A DNA stretch of 9,018 bases from Paracoccaceae bacterium (GCA_024742655.1 JANSYB010000053.1:1-9018); one strand, 5' to 3'; positions 1 to 7,546 are shown, counted from the first letter of the stretch. The notes: a model not told the origin generated them from the letters alone. Translations and numbers: made by a program.

Positions 1-83
1 GATCATCAGCGTCTTCGCGCTTGCGTCACCGATCGGTTCACTTCATCCTTAACCAAACTTTCCCTTGGGGCAATTCTTTTGCC
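1..83. other. Upstream region of the amidohydrolase gene; possible tail of an earlier gene
   Basis: This stretch is visibly richer in A/T than the genes that follow, as expected for an intergenic or promoter segment. Two + frames are open from the left edge. One ends at TAA 50-52 and would encode IISVFALASPIGSLHP; its first codons have G/C-rich third positions, so it could be the last residues of an upstream protein. The other ends at TGA 85-87, overlapping the amidohydrolase ATG, but its third positions are A/T-rich, so it is less gene-like. No strong Shine-Dalgarno is visible before the ATG at 84; the nearest G run (67-70) is too far away. A 5-bp inverted repeat, GGCAA (69-73) and TTGCC (79-83), abuts the start codon. 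I see no convincing sigma-70 promoter. Confidence 0.4.
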
Positions 84-1715
84 ATGACCCGGACGATTTA
101 TTTCAACGGCCCGATCCTGACGGTGGACCAAGCCGACAGCGTGACAGAGGCCGTTCTGGTCGGAAAAGGAAAAATCCTTGCCACCGGCCCACTTGCGCAG
201 ATCGAGGCGCAGGCCCCACCCGACACGGCGCGATACGACCTGCGCGGGCGCGTGATGATACCGGCCTTCATCGACCCGCATGGGCATTTCCCGGACTCCG
301 GTTATCTCGGCCTGAACCGGGCCGACCTGTCAGGCCCCCCGGTGGGCGGGTGCGCCAGCATGGCCGAGGCGCTGGAACGGCTGCGCGAACAGGCGGCCAA
401 CACGCCACCGGGCGATTGGGTGATCGGCTCGCTTTTCGATCCGACCGCCTTTGCCGAGAACCGCCTGCCGACGCGCGATGAGCTGGATTCGGTCTCGAAT
501 GACCACCCGGTTCTCGTGCTGCATTTCACCGGCCATGCGGGGGCGGTGAACTCCATGGGCCTTGCCGCGCGTGGAATCGGACCCGACACGCCCGATCCCC
601 CCGGTGCCTGGTTCGGGCGCGACCCGGCGACCGGCGCACTGGACGGCTCGCTCAACGGCATGGCCGCGATCGGAGAGTTGGGAGATTCGGAATTCCGGGT
701 CAGCTACCCCGATTTCCGCGAGGCCTTTGCCCGGGCAGCACACGAATACCACGCGCAGGGCGTCGCCCTGGCCCAGAACGCGTGGGCGAACGAAAAACTG
801 CTGTCCTACTTCCAGACACTCGGGGCAGAGGACAGCGCCGAAATCGACTGCATGGTACTGCCCGCGGCGGAGGTAGAGCCCACCTACAGTGCCGGCAAGT
901 TGAACCTGCCGCCCGAGGACGCGGCGCGGCGCATCATGATCGGGCCGCGCAAACTCTTTGGGGACGGATCGTTCCACGTCCAGAACGCCTGCATCACCCG
1001 GCCCTATTTCCGGCCTTTCAACGGTGACCCAGACTATCGCTGCGATCCGGCCATCACCAAGGCCGGCATGGTGGCCCGCATCGGCCCGCTGCACGCGGCG
1101 GGGTATCAGGTCCATATTCACTGCAACGGCGATGCCACGGCGGATATCCTTCTGGATGCGTTCGAGGACGTGTTGCAGACGCATCCGCGCGACGATCACC
1201 GGCACACGCTGATCCACACCCAGATTCTGCGAGAGGATCAGCTGGACCGCATGGTGCGTCTGGGCATCACGGCCAGCTTCTTTCCGGCGCATCTCTATTA
1301 CTGGGGGGATTTCCACCGCGACGTGACCTTCGGCCCCGAACGCGTGCAGGACATGTGCCCACTCAGATGGGCCGCCGACCGTGGCATCCGCTTTACCATC
1401 CACAACGACGCGCAGGTGACACCCACCCGGCCGCTGCACCTGATGTGGTGCGCGGTGAACCGCATGTCGCATACCGGCACCGTTCTGGGAAAGCGGCAGG
1501 TCCTGACCCCGCGCGAGGCGCTCAGGGCGCATACGATCGACGCCGCCTGGCAGGTGTTTCTGGATCACGAGCGCGGCAGTATCGAGGCCGGAAAACGCGC
1601 CGATTTCGCGATCCTGTCGGCCAACCCGCTGGACGACCCTACGGCTATCCGCGACATCGCGGTCGAGGAAACCATCATCGCGGGTCAATCCGTTTACCGA
1701 AGAGAGGGCGCATGA
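84..1715 (+). CDS. YtcJ-like metal-dependent amidohydrolase (Amidohydro_3 type)
   Basis: The 543-residue product is a cytoplasmic hydrolase of the amidohydrolase superfamily, of the YtcJ/N-substituted formamide deformylase type. Visible marks are an N-terminal strand segment with FNGPILTVD (7-15), the metal-binding HxH within DPHGHF (H66 and H68), KLFGDGS (290-296), HIHCNGD (344-350), HTLIHTQ with H378, NDAQVTP carrying the late active-site aspartate D442, and the C-terminal IEAGKRADFAIL (500-511). Length fits the family. The start at 84 is chosen because family proteins begin just before the xxNGxIxT strand; a longer in-frame TTG start at 21 would add an unlikely AT-rich leader. The stop overlaps the next gene's ATG. 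Known members hydrolyse C-N bonds in formamides and related compounds. The substrate here is unknown. It is not an obvious hydantoinase or urease, and all key metal-site motifs appear intact. Confidence 0.88.
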   Translation: MTRTIYFNGPILTVDQADSVTEAVLVGKGKILATGPLAQIEAQAPPDTARYDLRGRVMIPAFIDPHGHFPDSGYLGLNRADLSGPPVGGCASMAEALERLREQAANTPPGDWVIGSLFDPTAFAENRLPTRDELDSVSNDHPVLVLHFTGHAGAVNSMGLAARGIGPDTPDPPGAWFGRDPATGALDGSLNGMAAIGELGDSEFRVSYPDFREAFARAAHEYHAQGVALAQNAWANEKLLSYFQTLGAEDSAEIDCMVLPAAEVEPTYSAGKLNLPPEDAARRIMIGPRKLFGDGSFHVQNACITRPYFRPFNGDPDYRCDPAITKAGMVARIGPLHAAGYQVHIHCNGDATADILLDAFEDVLQTHPRDDHRHTLIHTQILREDQLDRMVRLGITASFFPAHLYYWGDFHRDVTFGPERVQDMCPLRWAADRGIRFTIHNDAQVTPTRPLHLMWCAVNRMSHTGTVLGKRQVLTPREALRAHTIDAAWQVFLDHERGSIEAGKRADFAILSANPLDDPTAIRDIAVEETIIAGQSVYRREGA

Positions 1716-3208
1716 CCCGTATCCTGATCGCCGGGTTTCAGCACGAGACCAACACATTCGGCGCGACCAAGGCCACACTGGCCGATTTCGAGATGGCCGA
1801 CAGCTGGCCCGGCCTGTTGCGCGGCGACGAGGTGCTTCCCGGTACGCGCGGCGCGAACCTGCCACTGGCCGGTTTCGTCCAAGAGGCCGCGACCGCCGGG
1901 GCGGACCTGATCCCCGTTGTCTGGGCCTCGGCCGAGCCATCGGCGCATGTGACCGACGCCGCGTTCGAGACCATCGGCGGCATGATCCTGAGCGCCGCGG
2001 CCAAGGGCGGGTTCGACGGCCTCTACCTCGATCTGCATGGGGCCATGGTGACCGAAATCCATCAGGACGGCGAGGGCGAGTTGCTGCGCCGCCTGCGCGA
2101 CGTCGTGGGTCCGGACCTGCCGATTTCCATCAGTCTTGACCTGCACGCGAACCTGACGCCGGCCATGGTCGATCATGCCTCGGCCATCACGATGTTCCGC
2201 ACTTACCCGCATCTGGACATGGCAGCGACGGGTGGGCGGGCCTTCCATACGTTATCGTATCTTTTGGGGGGCGGCGCGCTTTGCGCGGCATACCGGCAGT
2301 CGCCCTACCTTATCCCGCTGCACGCGCAATACACAGGGGCCGAGCCGTTCCGGGGCCTTTACGGGGCGGTCGCGGCGGTCGGCCCTGCGCCCGGTCAGTG
2401 GGCCGAACTCGCCGCCGGGTTTCCCGCCGCCGATATCCATGACGCGGGCCCGGCCATGCTGGCCTATGCCGCAACACAGGCCGAGGCGGATTCCATCGCC
2501 GACAACCTGTTGGCCAAGCTGGTCGCGGCAGAGCCGAAGATGGACGTGTCGCTATTGGAACCCGGCGAGGCGGTCGCAAGGGCCGCAACCCTGGCCCGCG
2601 AAACCGACAGGCCCGTCGTCATCGCCGACGTACAGGACAACCCCGGCGCGGGCGGGGCATCGGACACAACGGGCATGTTGCGCGCGCTGGTGCAGGCGGG
2701 CGCGCAGGGCGCGGTACTGGGGATGCTGAACGACCCAGAGGCCGCCGCGCAGGCCCATGCGATGGGCCAAGGCGCGGAATTCGACGCGGCCCTTGGCGAC
2801 AAGGCCGGGCCCAACCCCGATCCGTTTCACGCCCGGTTCCGTGTAGAGGCACTGAGCGACGGGCGGTTTCCCTTTACCGGCGAGATGTATGCCGGCATCG
2901 CGGCCGATACCGGGCCGGCGGCCCTGTTGCGGGTCGTGGATGACCATGCGGATGTGCGGGTCGTCATCTCGTCCAAGCGGTGTCAGAACCTCGATCAGGC
3001 GATCTTTACCCATCTCGGCATCGACCCGGCCGAGGCACGGATCGTCGTGGTCAAAAGCACGGTTCATTTCCGCGCCGATTACGAGCCCATCGCCGGTGCG
3101 GTTCTGAATGCCCGCGCGCCGGGCCTGTTTCCCTGCCGACTGGAAGAGATCGACTACCGCCACCTCAGGCCCGGCCTGCGCCGCGTGCCTATGGGCCCAG
3201 AACGGTAA
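1712..3208 (+). CDS. M81 family metallopeptidase (MlrC-like)
   Basis: The 498-residue product matches the MlrC/M81 architecture: an N-terminal MlrC_N domain (about 1-290) and a C-terminal MlrC domain (about 300-485). Diagnostic motifs are GFQHETNTF (8-16), LDLHGAM (106-112), SLDLHANL (141-148), TYPHLDM (164-170), DNPGAGGASDTT (309-320) and VVKSTVHF (446-453). The His/Asp-rich motifs are the expected zinc-site residues. The founding member, MlrC of sphingomonads, cleaves linearised microcystin peptides, but most homologues occur in bacteria with no link to that toxin and have unknown substrates. No signal peptide is visible, so it should act in the cytoplasm. The ATG overlaps the amidohydrolase TGA as ATGA, with a purine-rich GAGAGGG (1702-1708) just upstream, which points to translational coupling. 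I infer that both hydrolases act on the same or successive compounds. The family call is firm; the substrate is open. Confidence 0.92.
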   Translation: MTRILIAGFQHETNTFGATKATLADFEMADSWPGLLRGDEVLPGTRGANLPLAGFVQEAATAGADLIPVVWASAEPSAHVTDAAFETIGGMILSAAAKGGFDGLYLDLHGAMVTEIHQDGEGELLRRLRDVVGPDLPISISLDLHANLTPAMVDHASAITMFRTYPHLDMAATGGRAFHTLSYLLGGGALCAAYRQSPYLIPLHAQYTGAEPFRGLYGAVAAVGPAPGQWAELAAGFPAADIHDAGPAMLAYAATQAEADSIADNLLAKLVAAEPKMDVSLLEPGEAVARAATLARETDRPVVIADVQDNPGAGGASDTTGMLRALVQAGAQGAVLGMLNDPEAAAQAHAMGQGAEFDAALGDKAGPNPDPFHARFRVEALSDGRFPFTGEMYAGIAADTGPAALLRVVDDHADVRVVISSKRCQNLDQAIFTHLGIDPAEARIVVVKSTVHFRADYEPIAGAVLNARAPGLFPCRLEEIDYRHLRPGLRRVPMGPER

Positions 3209-3274
3209 CGCCGCCTCTTTCCATTTCCGCGCCCCTTGGCTACGCCTTGAACAGAATAAAACCGGGGGACGCCG
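3209..3274 (+). promoter_or_regulatory. Gap with ribosome binding site before the E1 fusion gene
   Basis: The 66-bp gap between the MlrC-like gene and the E1 gene ends in GGGGGA (3264-3269), five bases before ATG 3275, a workable Shine-Dalgarno. An A-rich patch (3251-3262) precedes it. I found no well-spaced -35/-10 pair and no hairpin with a T tract, so co-transcription with the two upstream genes is the simplest reading. Confidence 0.5.
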
Positions 3275-5455
3275 ATGGACCGGGCCGAAATCGTTCACGA
3301 CAATTTCCTGCGCCGCGTGGCAGCGGGTGACCTGCCGCCGGGTAAGGAACCTGACGGACCACTGGAGGCCGAACAGGCCACAGCCCTTTTTCGCGCGCAA
3401 TGCCTCAGCCGGGCGTTGGACCGTCACAGCCGGGTCATGCAAAAGGCCGGACAGGGTTTCTACACGATCGGATCGTCGGGCCATGAGGGCATGGCCGCCG
3501 TCGCCGCCGCGCTGCGCCCGACCGATATGGCCTTCCTGCATTACCGCGATGCCGCTTTCCAGATCGCCCGCAGCCATCAGGTTCCCGGCGGAGACATCAT
3601 GCGCGATATGCTGCTGTCCTTTGCCTCCTCATCCGAGGACCCGATCAGCGGCGGGCGGCACAAGGTGCTGGGTTCGAAAGAGCTCAACATCCCGCCACAG
3701 ACCTCGACCATCGCCAGTCATCTGCCCAAGGCCGTCGGTGCGGCCTATTCGCTTGGCCTTGCCATGCGCCGCCCGACGGAGCATCGCGCGCTGGCCGAGG
3801 ACAGCATCGTGATGTGTTCCTTCGGGGATGCGTCCGCCAATCATTCCACCGCACAGGGCGCGTTCAACACCGCCGGCTGGACGGCTTATCAATCCGCGCC
3901 CCTGCCCTTGATGTTCGTGTGCGAGGACAACGGGATCGGCATTTCGGTCAAGACGCCGAAGGGCTGGATCGAGGCCAATTTCCGCAACCGCCCCGGGCTG
4001 ACCTTTTTCGCCTGCGACGGGCTGGACCTGTACGACACCTACCGCGTGGCGCGCGAGGCGGCCGATTTCATTCGCCGGACCCGCAAACCCGCCTTTGTGC
4101 ATATCCGTACCGTGCGCCTTTACGGTCACGCGGGGGCGGATGTACCGACAACCTATCTCAGCAAGGCCGAGGTCGAGGCCGAAGAGGCCAACGACCCCCT
4201 GCTGCATTCGGTGCGCCTGCTGGATCGGGCCGGGGCGATGACGCCGGGGGACGCCCTGCACCTTTATACCGAGACCTGCACGCAGGTGGCCGCCAAGGCC
4301 GAGGAGGTCGTCACACGTCCGCGCCTGCAAACCGCGCAGGACGTGATGGCCAGCCTGATCCCGCCCAAACGCGCCTGCCGGCCCACCAACGGCCCCACGG
4401 ACGAGGCCCGCGCGGCGGCACTCGGCGGCGATCTCAAGGCCATGCAGGAGCCGCAGATCCTGTCGCGGCTGATCAATTGGGCCCTGACCGACCTGATGCT
4501 GGAGCATCCCGAGATCGTCACCATGGGCGAGGATGTCGGCCGCAAGGGCGGCGTCTATGGCGTCACGCAAAAGCTGCAATCGCGGTTCGGGCCGGACCGG
4601 GTGATCGACACGCTGCTGGACGAGCAATCCATTCTCGGGCTTGGCATCGGTCTGGCGCATAACGGGTTCCTGCCGATCCCGGAAATTCAGTTCCTCGCCT
4701 ATCTGCACAATGCCGAGGACCAGCTGCGCGGAGAGGCGGCGACCCTGCCTTTCTTTTCCAACGGGCAATACACCAACCCGATGGTGGTGCGCATCGCGGG
4801 CCTTGGCTATCAGCGCGGGTTCGGCGGACATTTCCACAACGACAATTCCGTGGCCGTTATGCGCGACATTCCGGGGCTGATCCTGGCCTGTCCGTCAACC
4901 GGCGCGGATGCCGCCCGCATGCTGCGCGAATGCGTGCGGCTGGGGCGCGAGGAACAGCGCGTTGTCGTCTTTCTGGAACCCATCGCGCTTTACCCGATGC
5001 GCGACCTGCACGCGGCCGGCGATGGTGGCTGGATGTGCACCTACCCGGCGCCCGACGAACGCATCGCATTGGGCGAGGTCGGCGTGCAGGGTGAGGGAAC
5101 GGACCTTGCCATCGTGACCTTCGGCAACGGGCATTACCTGTCGCGTCAGGCGCAGGCGACGCTTGCCAGCGAGGGCATAGAGGCGCGGGTGATCGACCTG
5201 CGCTGGCTGTCGCCCCTGCCCAAGGCCGCGCTGTTGCAGGCCATCGAGGGCTGCAAGCAGATCCTGATCGTGGATGAAACCCGTCAGTCGGGCGGCGTGG
5301 CCGAGGCGTTGATGGCGCTGCTGACCGAGGCGACCCAGACGCCCCATGCCCGGCTGACCGCAAGGGACAGTTTCATCGCGACCGGCCCGGCCTATGCCGC
5401 CACCATGCCGTCGGCCGATGCGATCGTGGCCGCGGCGAAGGCCCTGTGCGGCTGA
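3275..5455 (+). CDS. Fused alpha/beta thiamine-diphosphate 2-oxoacid dehydrogenase E1 component
   Basis: The 726-residue product joins the two E1 subunits of a branched-chain or pyruvate-type 2-oxoacid dehydrogenase in one chain. The alpha half (about 35-345) shows GSSGHEGM (66-73), HYRDAAF (89-95), the thiamine-diphosphate/Mg motif starting GDASAN (184-189) and ending EDNGIGIS (217-224), and RLYGHAGAD (281-289). A linker (about 346-390) leads to the beta half, with MGEDVGRKGGVYGVT (417-431), LLDEQSILGLGIG (447-459), EIQFLAYLHNAEDQL (470-484), FGGHFHNDNS (516-525) and a transketolase C-terminal domain containing DLRWLSPLP (641-649) and IVDETRQSGG (665-674). Such E1 enzymes decarboxylate a 2-oxoacid and pass the acyl group to lipoyl-E2; neither E2 nor E3 lies in this window. 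The canonical GDG is GDA here, and the stretch to the motif's Asn (N219) is about six residues longer than in standard E1 alpha. The ATG at 3275 has GGGGGA upstream. The 2-oxoacid used cannot be assigned. Confidence 0.9.
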   Translation: MDRAEIVHDNFLRRVAAGDLPPGKEPDGPLEAEQATALFRAQCLSRALDRHSRVMQKAGQGFYTIGSSGHEGMAAVAAALRPTDMAFLHYRDAAFQIARSHQVPGGDIMRDMLLSFASSSEDPISGGRHKVLGSKELNIPPQTSTIASHLPKAVGAAYSLGLAMRRPTEHRALAEDSIVMCSFGDASANHSTAQGAFNTAGWTAYQSAPLPLMFVCEDNGIGISVKTPKGWIEANFRNRPGLTFFACDGLDLYDTYRVAREAADFIRRTRKPAFVHIRTVRLYGHAGADVPTTYLSKAEVEAEEANDPLLHSVRLLDRAGAMTPGDALHLYTETCTQVAAKAEEVVTRPRLQTAQDVMASLIPPKRACRPTNGPTDEARAAALGGDLKAMQEPQILSRLINWALTDLMLEHPEIVTMGEDVGRKGGVYGVTQKLQSRFGPDRVIDTLLDEQSILGLGIGLAHNGFLPIPEIQFLAYLHNAEDQLRGEAATLPFFSNGQYTNPMVVRIAGLGYQRGFGGHFHNDNSVAVMRDIPGLILACPSTGADAARMLRECVRLGREEQRVVVFLEPIALYPMRDLHAAGDGGWMCTYPAPDERIALGEVGVQGEGTDLAIVTFGNGHYLSRQAQATLASEGIEARVIDLRWLSPLPKAALLQAIEGCKQILIVDETRQSGGVAEALMALLTEATQTPHARLTARDSFIATGPAYAATMPSADAIVAAAKALCG

Positions 5456-5466
5456 CCCGTCAGGCC
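5450..5466. repeat. Small palindrome at the convergent gene junction
   Basis: CTGAC (5452-5456) and GTCAG (5459-5463) form a perfect 5-bp stem around two bases; adding GG 5450-5451 with CC 5465-5466 extends it to 7 bp with one bulged G. It contains the stop codons of both the E1 gene (5453-5455) and dctM (5460-5462, - strand). There is no T tract on either side, so it does not look like a canonical intrinsic terminator, though it might act weakly in both directions. Confidence 0.4.
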
Positions 5467-6857
5467 AGCCCGGGCAGCCACAGCACGATGATCGGAAACG
5501 TTACCAGCAGCGCGATGGTGATCGCGTCGGCGATAAAGAAGGGCATCACCCCGCGGAACACGTCCTGAACGCTCAGGTCCGGGCGCACGCCCGCCACCAC
5601 GAAACAGTTCAGGCCGATGGGCGGCGTGATCAGGCAGAATTCGGCCATCTTGACTACGAGGATCCCGAACCAGATCGCGCACATCTCGCCCGACATGCCA
5701 AAGGCACTGTCGGCCGCGCTGACCCCCTCGCCCCCGTTCAGCGCCATGACCGCGGGGTAAACGACGGGCAGCGTCAGCAGCAACATCCCGATCGCGTCCA
5801 TGAACATGCCCAGCACCGCATAGGCCAGCAGGATGCAGACGAGGATCAGCATCGGCGACATCTCTAGAGAGGTGATCCAGTCCGAAAACGCCGCGGGCAA
5901 TTCGGCAAAGCCGAGAAACCGCACGTAGATCAGAACGCCCCAGATAATGGTGAAGATCATGACGGTCAGCTTGGCGGTTTCCAGCAGCGCCGATTTCAAC
6001 TCGGTCCAGCGCATGCCGCGATAAAGCGCCATCAGGAACACGATGAAGGCCCCGATCGCACCGCCCTCTGTCGGTGTGCCCCAGGCATCGCCAAATGGGT
6101 TGTAGACGAAAAAGATGATGATCACGACCACCGCCACGATCGGCAGGGCCGGCGGCAACGCGGCGAATCTCTGGCCCCAGGTGAAACCACGCACCGGCGG
6201 GCCCACGGATTTGAACACCAGCGCGATGGTGATGATCAACGTGGCATAAACGAAGGCCGAAAAGGCACCGGGGATGAAGCCCGCCAGCAACAGCTTGCCC
6301 ACGTCCTGTTCCACGATGATCGCGTAGATCACGAGGATGGCGGATGGCGGAATAAGAGAGGCCAGCGTGCCACCCGCCGCCACGACCCCCGCCGCGAACC
6401 GCTTGTTATACCCGATCTTGAGCATTTCGGGGATCGCGATGCGCGAGAAGACCGCCGCCGTTGCCACCGACGCCCCCGAGACCGCGGCAAAGCCCGCCGT
6501 GGCAAAGACCGTCGAGACGGCCAGCCCCCCGGGCACCCACGCGATCCAGCGCTTCGCCGCCTCGAAAAGCGCACGGGTCAGGCCGGCGTAATAGGCGAGG
6601 TATCCGATCAGGATGAAGGTCGGGATCAGCGACAGCGCATTGGCCGACACCTTGGAATGCGGCACCTGCCCCGCGATCTTGACGCTGATTTCCAACGATT
6701 TCCAGAACCGTTCGGGGTTGTAGTCGAAGCCGTTCCAGCGCAGCCAGACCAGCCCTACGAAGCCCGCGAGGCCGGCGGCAAAGGCCACGCGCATCCCCAG
6801 CACGACCAGCACCAGCATCCCGGCTGTGGTCCAGAGGCCAATCGTAATTGGATCCAT
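5460..6857 (-). CDS. dctM: TRAP transporter large permease (DctM family)
   Basis: The 465-residue integral inner-membrane protein is the transport subunit of a TRAP system, driving solute uptake with an ion gradient, usually sodium. It is hydrophobic throughout, with about a dozen membrane segments. Family landmarks are SLIPTFILIGYLAYYAG (76-92), SGASVATAAVFSRIAIPEM (127-145), the pore-type segment AGGTLASLIPPSAILVIYA (161-179), GTPTEGGAIGAF (260-271), MFMDAIGMLLLTLPVVYP (351-368) and FCLITPPIGLNCFVVAG (407-423). Typical DctM is about 425-430 residues; the excess lies mainly in a hydrophilic loop after the first segments (about 42-70) and a Gly/Ser-rich loop (about 373-391). The ATG shares one base with the dctQ stop (TGATG), with GGAAGG (6867-6872) as a plausible ribosome site inside dctQ, so translation is probably coupled. 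It faces the E1 gene tail to tail with four bases between them. The substrate is not predictable from this subunit. Confidence 0.93.
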   Translation of the reverse strand: MDPITIGLWTTAGMLVLVVLGMRVAFAAGLAGFVGLVWLRWNGFDYNPERFWKSLEISVKIAGQVPHSKVSANALSLIPTFILIGYLAYYAGLTRALFEAAKRWIAWVPGGLAVSTVFATAGFAAVSGASVATAAVFSRIAIPEMLKIGYNKRFAAGVVAAGGTLASLIPPSAILVIYAIIVEQDVGKLLLAGFIPGAFSAFVYATLIITIALVFKSVGPPVRGFTWGQRFAALPPALPIVAVVVIIIFFVYNPFGDAWGTPTEGGAIGAFIVFLMALYRGMRWTELKSALLETAKLTVMIFTIIWGVLIYVRFLGFAELPAAFSDWITSLEMSPMLILVCILLAYAVLGMFMDAIGMLLLTLPVVYPAVMALNGGEGVSAADSAFGMSGEMCAIWFGILVVKMAEFCLITPPIGLNCFVVAGVRPDLSVQDVFRGVMPFFIADAITIALLVTFPIIVLWLPGLA

Positions 6858-7486
6858 CAGTCGCGCCCTTCCAGCTGTTCGGCCTCGGCCGCGGCCTGTT
6901 CTGCCGCCGACTGCACCAGCGGCACGCCCACGGGCCGGTCAAGCCCAAGGACAAGCGCCCGCCCATAGCCCCAAAGCTGCAGACAAAGACGAAGGCACAG
7001 AACAAAGAAGGCCACCGGCACGATCAGCTTCGCCGGCCAGAGCGGCAGGCCGATATCGATCGTGCTGTCGCGGCTCCAGAGCGGGCGGGACATGTCGAAG
7101 CTGCGGTCGAAATGCGCCCAGCTGCCCCAGACCAGCGCCACCATCAGCAATAGGATCATCACGATCATCAGGCATTCCACCGCCCACAGGGCACGGCCAT
7201 GCAGCCGGCCCACAAGGATATCCATCCGGATATGCGCCCCGTCGCGCTGCACATAGGACACGCCCATGATCGCAATGAGCGGCATCAACACTTCGATGTA
7301 ATCCACGTATCCGGGCAGCGGTGCGCCGAAAAACTTGCGGCCGCTGACCGAATAGGCCGCCAGGAACATGAGCGAAAACGCCGCCAACCCGCTCAGCAGC
7401 GCGAAAACGCGTTCCAGTTTCAGCAAACCCCGGTCAAGCCGGCTCAGCAGACTGGAATCCTCCAATACGGCGGATGCACCGGCCAT
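6857..7486 (-). CDS. dctQ: TRAP transporter small permease (DctQ family)
   Basis: The 209-residue product has the four-helix pattern of DctQ, with hydrophobic segments near 27-48, 60-78, 99-122 and 150-171. The conserved motif RDGAHIRMDIL (81-91) and the late segment STIDIGLPLWPAKLIVPVAF (141-160) are typical. DctQ pairs with DctM in the inner membrane and helps dock the binding protein. After the last helix comes a cytoplasmic tail (about 181-209) rich in Ala, Glu and Gln (AAEQAAAEAEQ, 194-204), longer than in many homologues and likely helical. ATG 7486-7484 follows a G-rich stretch, GGGGGGAGAGGG on the - strand (7501-7490), which serves as the Shine-Dalgarno. The gene lies 60 bp after dctP, separated by a strong hairpin, and overlaps dctM by one base. 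Confidence 0.9.
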   Translation of the reverse strand: MAGASAVLEDSSLLSRLDRGLLKLERVFALLSGLAAFSLMFLAAYSVSGRKFFGAPLPGYVDYIEVLMPLIAIMGVSYVQRDGAHIRMDILVGRLHGRALWAVECLMIVMILLLMVALVWGSWAHFDRSFDMSRPLWSRDSTIDIGLPLWPAKLIVPVAFFVLCLRLCLQLWGYGRALVLGLDRPVGVPLVQSAAEQAAAEAEQLEGRD

Positions 7487-7509
7487 TGTCCCTCTCCCCC
7501 CTGAAGTCG

Positions 7510-7538
7510 GGCCGCCCGCGATATGTCCGCGGGCGGCC
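7510..7538 (-). terminator. GC-rich hairpin between dctP and dctQ (attenuator or mRNA-stabilising stem)
   Basis: GGCCGCCCGCG (7510-7520) and CGCGGGCGGCC (7528-7538) form a perfect 11-bp stem with a 7-base loop, starting eight bases after the dctP stop codon (- strand). The strand following it is purine-rich and G-rich, with no U tract, so this is not a full intrinsic terminator. Such stems after binding-protein genes commonly protect the upstream message and partly block read-through, giving more binding protein than permease. That role is inferred here. Confidence 0.65.
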
Positions 7539-7546
7539 TCTTGTCG

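Noticed and set aside
21..83. A 21-residue N-terminal extension of the amidohydrolase from TTG at 21
   Set aside because: Family members start just before the first beta strand. The extra residues are encoded by AT-richer DNA without a ribosome site.
6..287. A 93-residue open frame on the - strand at the left edge
   Set aside because: It overlaps the start of the amidohydrolase gene and has no recognisable features; it is a shadow.
330..1940. A 536-residue open frame on the - strand opposite the amidohydrolase
   Set aside because: It is a mirror of a high-GC gene with few stop codons in the antisense frame. Its product is Arg/Gly-rich with no recognisable domain, while the + strand gene has all its family motifs.
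3209..3274. A possible promoter between the MlrC-like gene and the E1 gene (TTGGCT at 3236, A-rich patch near 3255)
   Set aside because: The spacing between the candidate -35 and -10 is about 12 bases, too short for a sigma-70 promoter.
3629..4837. A 402-residue open frame on the - strand within the E1 gene
   Set aside because: It lies wholly opposite a gene with clear E1 motifs, has no family signature, and its composition is that of an antisense shadow.
5450..5470. Bidirectional intrinsic terminator at the operon junction
   Set aside because: The stem is short and bulged, and there is no T tract on either strand, so it is listed only as a palindrome.
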